Origin: Collinsella sp.
GTDB lineage: Bacteria; Actinomycetota; Coriobacteriia; Coriobacteriales; Coriobacteriaceae
Direction: 5' to 3'
Length of the DNA stretch: 64,000 bases
Assembly: GCA_019414055.1 (NCBI GenBank)
Contig: DXMV01000014.1
Coordinates: 62,001-126,000 of the forward strand
Shown here: positions 58,790 through 64,000 of the stretch, piece after piece
How positions within the stretch are numbered: the stretch's first letter is position 1
How the letters are laid out: each line of letters starts with the position of its first letter
Made by a program: the position numbers and the translations under genes
The notes under the pieces: model-generated
Told to the model about the DNA's origin: nothing
Database searches by the model: none
Seen by the model: the letters and a program-made list of their open reading frames with translations, nothing else

Positions 58790-61357
58790 ATGGCGGCATA
58801 CGACAACCATGTGCTTCCGTTCTTGTGGCTCAAGGGCGAGGCGCACGAGACGATTACCGAATACCTGGAGCAGATCGCCGGTGCGGACATCCGCGAGGTC
58901 TGCCTCGAATCGCGCACGCATCCCGAGTTTTGTCGCAACGGCTGGTGGGCTGACCTGCGTTTTATCATCGGCGAGTGCAAGCGCTTGGGGTTGAAGATCT
59001 GGCTGCTCGACGACGCCCATTTCCCCACGGGCTACGCCAACGGCGCGCTTGCGGGCGAGAACGTCGACCCCGCGCTTAAGAAGACCGTGCTCAAACATCG
59101 CACGGTTACGGTCGTCGGTCCCCAGCCGTCCACGGTCATCAAGCTCGGCAATCTTATGGATCCCACGGAGCGCTTTGTGGGCGCGGCGACTTTCGACGCC
59201 GCCGGCGCACCGCTCGACCTTGAGCTCTCCGCTGAGCAGGCCGACGGCACCCCCGCTCGCCTGCGTTTTGACGCGCCCGCCGGCATCACCACCGTCGAGC
59301 TCTTCGTCACCAGCCAAAAGACCGGCTTTCGCGATGAGTACATCAACATGGTCGACGCCGATTCGTGCCGCGTGCTGATCGACGCCGTCTACGAGCCCAC
59401 GTTTGAGCACCTGGGCGACGAGTTCGGCTGCACCATCCTGGGGTTCTTTACCGATGAGCCGGGCTTTATGAACGAGAAGGGCACGGCTCTCGACGATGCT
59501 TCTACCAGCAGCTTTATTGGACGCGGCGATATGTCACTGCCCTGGTCGGACGAGCTTGCCAGCCGCCTGTGCAATGCACTTGGCGAGGACTGGCTCACCA
59601 AGCTACACGGCCTTTGGACACGCGAGGCAGATGGTGCCCGAGCCCGTCACGCCTACATGGACATTGCCACGCAACTCTACCGCGCATGCTTTGACGAGCA
59701 GATTGGCGACTGGTGCCGCGAGCGCGGCGTCATGCACATCGGACATGTGATTGAGGACAAAAGCTGCCACACGCGCCTGGGCCAGGGCGCCGGGCACTAC
59801 TTCCGCGCGGTCGCCGGACAAGATATGGCGGGCATCGACGTTGTCATCAACCAGCTTGCCCCCGGCATCGACCACGGGCGCTACAGCTACTTCCACGGCG
59901 CGTGGAACATGGAGTTCTTTACCTACGCGCTTGCCAAGCTGGGCTCTTCGGCCGCGCGTCTCGACCCAAAAAAGCAGGGGCGCTGCATGGCCGAGGTCTT
60001 TGGCGCCTTCGGCTGGCACGAGGGCCTTCGCGAGATGAAATGGATCGCCGACCACATGCTCGTCCGCGGTATTAACTGGTTTACGCCGCACGCATTTAGC
60101 ATGGTGCCCTTCCCCGATTGGGACTGCCCGCCGCACTTTTACGCACACGGCAACAATCCGCAATGGCCGCACTTTGGCCAGCTCATGAGCTATATGAACC
60201 GTACGGCAACGCTGCTTTCGGGAGGCAGCGCCGCGCGTCCCGTCGCCATCCTGTACCACGCCGATGCCGAGTGGGCCGGCAGCGCCATGCCTATCGAGCG
60301 CGTGGCTGCCGAGCTCACGCGCGCGCAGATCGACTTTGATTTTGTGCCCGCCGAGGCTTTTGAGGATGAGAACCGTTACGAGGTTTCAATTGCTGATGGA
60401 ATGCTTGCCGTAAACGATTGTCGTTACCAGGCGTTTGTTATGCCAGGAGCTTCATTTATTGGCTCGGCGACGGCGCGGGCCGTAAGGCGTATGATGGATG
60501 CGGGAGTTATGGCCCTCGCCGTCGACGAGGTGCCGAGCGCGCTTTACGACACCGATGGCGTGGTTGAACTGGGTGAACTTGCAGCGACTCCGCTTGCCGA
60601 TATGGCGGGCGTGCTGGCGAGCGCTGGGCTGCAGACGGTTGTCACCGACACGCCCCAGTCCTGGTTGCGCGCGCTTCGTTACGAGCGCGCCGACGAGACC
60701 TACGTCATGTTGGTCAACGAGCATCCGCGCGAGCGCATCGGCTGCACAGTTAAACTCGCGCAAGGCGAGCGACTTTGCGGCACGCGCCTCGACCTGTTGA
60801 ATGGCACCGATCCCGTTGCATTTGACGGAACGCTTGAGCTCGCACCCTTCGAGAGCTGCTTCGTTGCCTTGGAGACGGACGGCGAGCTTGAGTCCGGGGA
60901 CGGCGCGGACATGGGCTCGAGCGATGCGCTCGCCCTCGACATCAACGGCCCTTGGACCGTCGCCCTCTCCCCTGCCGGCGGCGGAACCTTTGGAGCCCCG
61001 CGGGAACTCGAGCACTTGTGCGATCTCACGGCCGAGCGATTCCCCAATGCCTGCGGGACGTTCCGCTATCGCACGTTGTTCGAGCTGGCGAACGACCTTG
61101 CCGATGCCGCAATCGACCTGGGAGATGTCTACGAAGTCGCGGCACTTACGCTCGACGGACACCCACTCGGCACACGCATCTGTCCGCCCTATCGCTTTGC
61201 CATCAACCCACTTGCTGCCGGCACGCACGAACTCACCGTCGACGTCATCAACACGCTCGATCATGCGACTCCCGACATCTTCGCCCTCACCGAACCCATC
61301 GCCCCGAGCGGCATCCTCGGTCCCGTTACCCTTTGCGGGCAAAACCTGCCAAAATAA
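58790..61357 (+). CDS. Large glycoside hydrolase, GH106-like barrel with beta-sandwich end
   Basis: An 855-residue cytoplasmic protein with no signal peptide. The start (FLWLKGEAHETITEYLEQI, ADIREVCLESRTHPEF, KIWLLDDAHFPTGYANG) fits the barrel of unclassified and GH106-type glycosidases. Acidic residues that may be catalytic are in GFFTDEPGFMNE and MHIGHVIEDKSCHTR. A Rossmann-like middle domain (PVAILYHADAEWAG, RYQAFVMPGASFIG) and a C-terminal beta-sandwich (FRYRTLFELANDLADAAIDLG) resemble trimming glycosidases. ATG 58790 has AGGAG five nt upstream; a GTG two codons earlier is too close. Its last codons form half of a constant-loop hairpin. Substrate is unknown; alpha-rhamnoside is one option. 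Confidence 0.75.
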   Translation: MAAYDNHVLPFLWLKGEAHETITEYLEQIAGADIREVCLESRTHPEFCRNGWWADLRFIIGECKRLGLKIWLLDDAHFPTGYANGALAGENVDPALKKTVLKHRTVTVVGPQPSTVIKLGNLMDPTERFVGAATFDAAGAPLDLELSAEQADGTPARLRFDAPAGITTVELFVTSQKTGFRDEYINMVDADSCRVLIDAVYEPTFEHLGDEFGCTILGFFTDEPGFMNEKGTALDDASTSSFIGRGDMSLPWSDELASRLCNALGEDWLTKLHGLWTREADGARARHAYMDIATQLYRACFDEQIGDWCRERGVMHIGHVIEDKSCHTRLGQGAGHYFRAVAGQDMAGIDVVINQLAPGIDHGRYSYFHGAWNMEFFTYALAKLGSSAARLDPKKQGRCMAEVFGAFGWHEGLREMKWIADHMLVRGINWFTPHAFSMVPFPDWDCPPHFYAHGNNPQWPHFGQLMSYMNRTATLLSGGSAARPVAILYHADAEWAGSAMPIERVAAELTRAQIDFDFVPAEAFEDENRYEVSIADGMLAVNDCRYQAFVMPGASFIGSATARAVRRMMDAGVMALAVDEVPSALYDTDGVVELGELAATPLADMAGVLASAGLQTVVTDTPQSWLRALRYERADETYVMLVNEHPRERIGCTVKLAQGERLCGTRLDLLNGTDPVAFDGTLELAPFESCFVALETDGELESGDGADMGSSDALALDINGPWTVALSPAGGGTFGAPRELEHLCDLTAERFPNACGTFRYRTLFELANDLADAAIDLGDVYEVAALTLDGHPLGTRICPPYRFAINPLAAGTHELTVDVINTLDHATPDIFALTEPIAPSGILGPVTLCGQNLPK

Positions 61358-61377
61358 ACCTGTCCCTTTTTGGCAGG
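61345..61377 (+). repeat. Constant-loop hairpin containing a stop codon
   Basis: CCTGCCAAAA and TTTTGGCAGG pair perfectly around TAAACCTGTCCCT. The first three loop bases are the TAA stop codon of the large hydrolase, so the gene's last four codons make one arm. Confidence 0.88.
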
Positions 61378-61399
61378 CTTGTTGAGTGTGGGAGTTCGC

Positions 61400-62254
61400 A
61401 TGGATATCAAACGCAAGATTTCCGAGGCACAGGGCCTTACCCCTACCGAGCAACAGCTCGGCATCTCGGCCCTTGCCATGGGCGAAGACGTCCGCGGGCT
61501 CTCTATTAAGGAATTTGCCGCGCGCACCAACGTTTCCGTTGCGAGCGTGCACCGTTTTTGCAAAAAGCTCGGCCTCGAGGGATTCAAAGACCTCAAGGTC
61601 GAGCTCATCCGTCAGGCAGCCGAGACGGGTAACCGGCGCGACGTGGACATCAACTTTCCCTTCGATGCCACCTCCACCCCTGCACAGGTGATGGAGCGTA
61701 TGGAGGGGCTCTATCAGACCACTTTGGCCGAAACGCAGGAGCTGCTCGACCCCACACAGCTCGACCAGGCCGCCAAGCTTATCGTGCGCGCCGGCACCGT
61801 GGACATCTACACGGGCTCGCATAATCTGTATCCAGCGGGAATGTTCCGCGATCGCCTGCTTTCCGCCGGCAAAAGCGCGACGTGCCACGACAGTGTCGAG
61901 GCGCAGGTGCGCACGGCGCTCGCCTCGGGCCCCGACCATGTGGCAATCGTTATCTCCTACAGCGGCCTTGCCCCCAACCTCAGGGAGATCTTGCCAATCC
62001 TCAGCAGTCGACATGTCCCGGTCATCGTCATCGGCACACCGTACTGCGCCCGCATTCACCCCGGCTTTGCCGCCTATCTCACGGTGAGCGATCACGAGAG
62101 CATGACGCATCGCATCACACAGTTCGCCAGCCACATCGCCGTGCAATACGTGCTCGATTCGCTCTACAGCAGCTACTTTGCCAAAGATTACGCCCGCTGC
62201 TCCGAGTTCTTAGAGCGGTCGTTTCCCTACACCCGCCTGCCCGGGCTCAAGTAG
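61400..62254 (+). CDS. RpiR/MurR family transcriptional regulator with SIS domain
   Basis: A 284-residue regulator. The N-terminal HTH_6 domain (residues about 1-75) reads LTPTEQQLGISALAM, SIKEFAARTNVSVASVHRFCKKLGLEGFKDLKVEL. The C-terminal SIS domain (about 110-240), which binds phosphorylated sugars, shows VDIYTGSHNLYPAGMF, VAIVISYSGLAPNLREILP and VPVIVIGTPYCARIH. ATG 61400 follows GGGAG. It lies 42 nt after the large hydrolase, on the same strand, so it probably senses a sugar phosphate from the same pathway. Confidence 0.92.
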   Translation: MDIKRKISEAQGLTPTEQQLGISALAMGEDVRGLSIKEFAARTNVSVASVHRFCKKLGLEGFKDLKVELIRQAAETGNRRDVDINFPFDATSTPAQVMERMEGLYQTTLAETQELLDPTQLDQAAKLIVRAGTVDIYTGSHNLYPAGMFRDRLLSAGKSATCHDSVEAQVRTALASGPDHVAIVISYSGLAPNLREILPILSSRHVPVIVIGTPYCARIHPGFAAYLTVSDHESMTHRITQFASHIAVQYVLDSLYSSYFAKDYARCSEFLERSFPYTRLPGLK

Positions 62255-62287
62255 CGACGAGCGTGGATTTTCGGACACTAACCTAAC

Positions 62288-62351
62288 GAGCGTGGATAAT
62301 CTCCCACTTTGAGCCCGCGCACAGGCCAAAACCGGGAGATTATCCACGCTC
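62288..62351. repeat. Palindromic element Q, copy 2
   Basis: GAGCGTGGATAATCTCCC (62288-62305) pairs perfectly with GGGAGATTATCCACGCTC (62334-62351). Compared with copy 1 (22375-22438) the AGAG/CTCT positions became AGCG/CGCT on both arms, which preserves pairing. It lies between convergent genes. Confidence 0.88.
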
Positions 62352-62397
62352 ATTTTGGGTCTCCTGGGAACGCATGAGGAGGGCGGATAGACAGCCG

Positions 62398-63018
62398 TTA
62401 TTTGCGAGGCGTCAGCGACGTAAAGAGTCCGTGTTGGTTGCAGTAAAGATATATTCTGCCGCGCCCGGTAATATGGAAGCGCGGCTGCACCGATTGCTCT
62501 GGATAGAGCTTCTTAAAGCAGATGCCGTCCATAGTCGCATATGCCACAAAGCTAATGTAGTGATCCTTGGTCATGGGATGATCGAGCGTGACGTACCAAT
62601 CGTCCTCGATGCGCTCGATGGAAAAGGCGTGGTCCGCGTCCGGCTCTTCGGCCTCCTGGGGAAACATCGTGGAGCCACAGCAGCTAAAGCTGCCTTCTCC
62701 GAGCGCGTGCACAACGTTTCCGCAGATAGGGCAAACGTAAAAGACGCCTTTGAGCATATTGCCTGCACGGTTGGCGTTGGCCCGAATGTCACCAGCCAAA
62801 AGCTCAGCCACGCTTATGCCGAGTCTCTGGGCCAAAGGCTCAACGAGGGAAATGTCGGGAAGGCCGCGGCCGGATTCCCACTTGCTGACGGCTTTATCGG
62901 TCACGCCAAGGCTTTCCGCCAGGGCGCGCTGGGTGAGGCCGCGCTCTTCGCGCAGCTGCTTGATGGCATGCGCTGCCAAAAAAGTATGGGAAGCATTGGT
63001 TTGCCGTGTCTGGTTCAT
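62398..63018 (-). CDS. XRE regulator fused to a desulfoferrodoxin-type superoxide reductase domain
   Basis: A 206-residue fusion. Residues about 17-73 are an XRE helix-turn-helix (IKQLREERGLTQRALAESLG, DKAVSKWESGRGLPDI). After a linker comes a complete 2Fe superoxide reductase plan: a desulforedoxin-type centre with Cys96, Cys99, Cys113 and Cys114 (VCPICG, FSCCG), and a catalytic centre with His130 (DHAFSIE), His147 and His153 (DHPMTKDHYI), Cys193 and His196 (YCNQHGLF). All ligands known for desulfoferrodoxin are present. It may sense superoxide or iron and act on DNA, or be a reductase with an extra domain. ATG 63018 has only weak GGACAG before it. Confidence 0.88.
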   Translation of the reverse strand: MNQTRQTNASHTFLAAHAIKQLREERGLTQRALAESLGVTDKAVSKWESGRGLPDISLVEPLAQRLGISVAELLAGDIRANANRAGNMLKGVFYVCPICGNVVHALGEGSFSCCGSTMFPQEAEEPDADHAFSIERIEDDWYVTLDHPMTKDHYISFVAYATMDGICFKKLYPEQSVQPRFHITGRGRIYLYCNQHGLFTSLTPRK

Positions 63019-63155
63019 GGGCTGTCCAATCAAATTGAAGAAATGGAGTGAACCGGTTCGACAGTCAGTATCCATTTGAAGGCCAGGCTCGACAACCTAC
63101 GCTGCGTAGATATGCGCCAATCGAACGAGCGCGGATTTTTGGACGCTCATCCTGA

Positions 63156-63186
63156 GTAGTCATTTAAGAACGTCCCCAATGACTAC
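63156..63186. repeat. Constant-loop hairpin
   Basis: GTAGTCATT pairs perfectly with AATGACTAC around TAAGAACGTCCCC. Confidence 0.85.
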
Positions 63187-63227
63187 AAACCGGCCAAAAA
63201 CGGAAGATTATCCAAGCTCATTTTGCA

Positions 63228-63260
63228 GGCACTCATTTAAGTCTGTCCCCAATGAGTGCC
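63228..63260. repeat. Constant-loop hairpin
   Basis: GGCACTCATT pairs perfectly with AATGAGTGCC around TAAGTCTGTCCCC, the same loop as at 22447-22479. Confidence 0.88.
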
Positions 63261-63303
63261 GACCATCAAGGCCACGCCGATGTTATGGCAAAGTCAGCGA
63301 AAA

Positions 63304-63440
63304 CCCGCCAGAGCGAGCAAGGTGCCTTGAAACGAGGCGGCATTGACCTTCTGGTCATGCCGCCGAAGTTGAAAGGCAGATTGCCGCTCTGGCGGGCTTG
63401 CAGCGTCGAGCCGTTACGCGGTTTGGTAAAACCGCGTAAC
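63304..63440 (-). ncRNA. Structured repeat element, copy 2 (candidate RNA)
   Basis: Minus-strand order: hairpin GTTACGCGG-TTTTACCAAA-CCGCGTAAC; linker GGCTCGACGCTGC; outer stem CCCGCCAGAGCG/CGCTCTGGCGGG; inner stem GGCGGCAT-GACC-AGAA-GGTC-A-ATGCCGCC with one bulged base. After the outer stem comes TTTTCGC, which resembles a terminator tail. The element begins inside the pyrE stop codon. Confidence 0.72.
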
Positions 63441-64000
63441 TAACGGACTCCGTACTGCTCGTAGTAGGCGTCGATGGCAGCCTTGAGCTCGTCGTCGATG
63501 ACGACCTTGCCGTCGATCTCGTGGTTGTAGAGGGTCTCGACGACCTCGGCCATGGAGACGATGCTCGCGACGGGGAAACCGTACTTGGCCTCGATCTCCT
63601 TCTGCGCGGTGGTCACGCCACCCTTGCCGACCTCCATGCGGTTGAGGGACACGATCAGGCCCTTAATCTCGACGTCGGCGGCAGCCATGACCTTGGGATA
63701 GGTCTCGTCGATGGACTTGCCGCTGGTGGTGACGTCCTCGACCATGACCACGCGGTCGCCGTCCTGGGGCTCATAACCCAGCAGGTTGCCCTTGTCGGCA
63801 CCGTGATCCTTGGCCTCCTTGCGGTCGCAGCAGTACTTGACCTCCTTGCCGTACAGCTCGTGGTAGGCAATTGCGGTCACGACGGCCAGCGGAATACCCT
63901 TGTAGGCCGGTCCAAACAGCACGTCAAAGTCGTCGCCAAAGTTATCGTGGATGGCCTGGGCGTAATACTCGCCCAGCTTCTTGAGCTGATAGCCCGTCAC
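63440..64000 (-). CDS. pyrE: Orotate phosphoribosyltransferase, C-terminal part
   Basis: PyrE joins orotate and PRPP to OMP in pyrimidine synthesis. The gene runs off the right edge; about 187 C-terminal residues are present. They show FDVLFGPAYKGIPLAVVTA, the catalytic loop with KYCCDRKEAKDHG, and the PRPP-binding motif VVMVEDVTTSGKSIDETYP, all typical. A GTG at the very edge is an internal codon, since family members have about 25-40 residues before this point. The stop codon forms part of structured element copy 2. Confidence 0.95.
   Translation of the reverse strand: MTGYQLKKLGEYYAQAIHDNFGDDFDVLFGPAYKGIPLAVVTAIAYHELYGKEVKYCCDRKEAKDHGADKGNLLGYEPQDGDRVVMVEDVTTSGKSIDETYPKVMAAADVEIKGLIVSLNRMEVGKGGVTTAQKEIEAKYGFPVASIVSMAEVVETLYNHEIDGKVVIDDELKAAIDAYYEQYGVR

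Larger units (their letters stand above)
63019..63439. other. Repeat-filled gap between XRE-SOR and pyrE
   Basis: The 421-nt gap holds two constant-loop hairpins (63156-63186, 63228-63260), a half Q element between them (CCAAAAACGGAAGATTATCC) and structured element copy 2. No gene is credible. Confidence 0.7.

Noticed and set aside
63440..64000. Complete short pyrE starting with the GTG at the window edge
   Set aside because: The sequence at that point is internal to the family; the gene continues beyond the window.

Overview
The window looks like a chromosomal segment of a high-GC, anaerobic actinobacterium of the class Coriobacteriia, most likely Collinsella or a close relative. This is inference, not a database match. 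The grounds are the dnaK-grpE-dnaJ-hspR operon with clpB apart (an actinobacterial arrangement), a mannose-family PTS with a DUF956 protein, NiFe-hydrogenase maturation genes with NikR, many Fe-S proteins, large Cys/MBG-type surface proteins, and intergenic regions packed with short palindromic repeats. No phage, transposase or CRISPR array is visible.

Layout, left to right. A truncated secreted GH2 glycosidase, an aldolase remnant and a tRNA-Arg(CCU) flanked by tRNA-derived scars occupy 1-2.2 kb. The manX-manY-manZ-manO PTS operon follows (2.3-5.6 kb), then hypA, a 925-residue Fe-S/FAD oxidoreductase, a divergent TetR regulator and a DUF5692-like membrane protein. From 11.5 to 19.6 kb come an acidic membrane-anchored protein, an AAA/DUF4143 ATPase behind a 60-bp palindrome, clpB, and two membrane-anchored unknowns among repeats. 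An aconitase-family hydratase and the dnaK operon follow, then a ferredoxin and the nadA-nadB-nadC-niaR NAD operon with a palindromic operator. A 2216-residue wall protein lies divergent to a LytTR/AgrC-type two-component system. Next are thioredoxin and the nikR-hypF-hypC-hypD-hypE cluster. A 1517-residue surface protein is preceded by a cobalamin riboswitch. The right end holds a HAD phosphatase, a lipoprotein, a glucose-type PTS IIA, a GH1 phospho-glycosidase, AraC and RpiR regulators around a large glycoside hydrolase, an XRE regulator fused to a complete desulfoferrodoxin, and the C-terminal part of pyrE.

How the genes work together. Sugar uptake (PTS IIABCD, IIA-Glc) and glycoside breakdown (GH2, GH1 and the 855-residue hydrolase) serve a fermentative gut lifestyle. 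NikR and the Hyp proteins would mature a NiFe hydrogenase encoded elsewhere; hypB is not here. HspR probably controls both chaperone loci through matching inverted half-sites. NiaR probably controls the nad operon through a 19-bp inverted repeat over its promoter. The riboswitch ties the 1517-residue surface protein to B12 supply, and its C-terminal alpha/alpha-toroid-like region suggests a B12-capture role.

The most unusual material is (1) the cobalamin riboswitch plus toroid surface protein, (2) a family of about 137-nt structured elements with compensatory base changes (three full copies and one truncated), (3) many hairpins with different stems but a near-constant loop containing CTGTCCC or CGTCCC, often touching stop codons, and (4) the XRE-superoxide reductase fusion.
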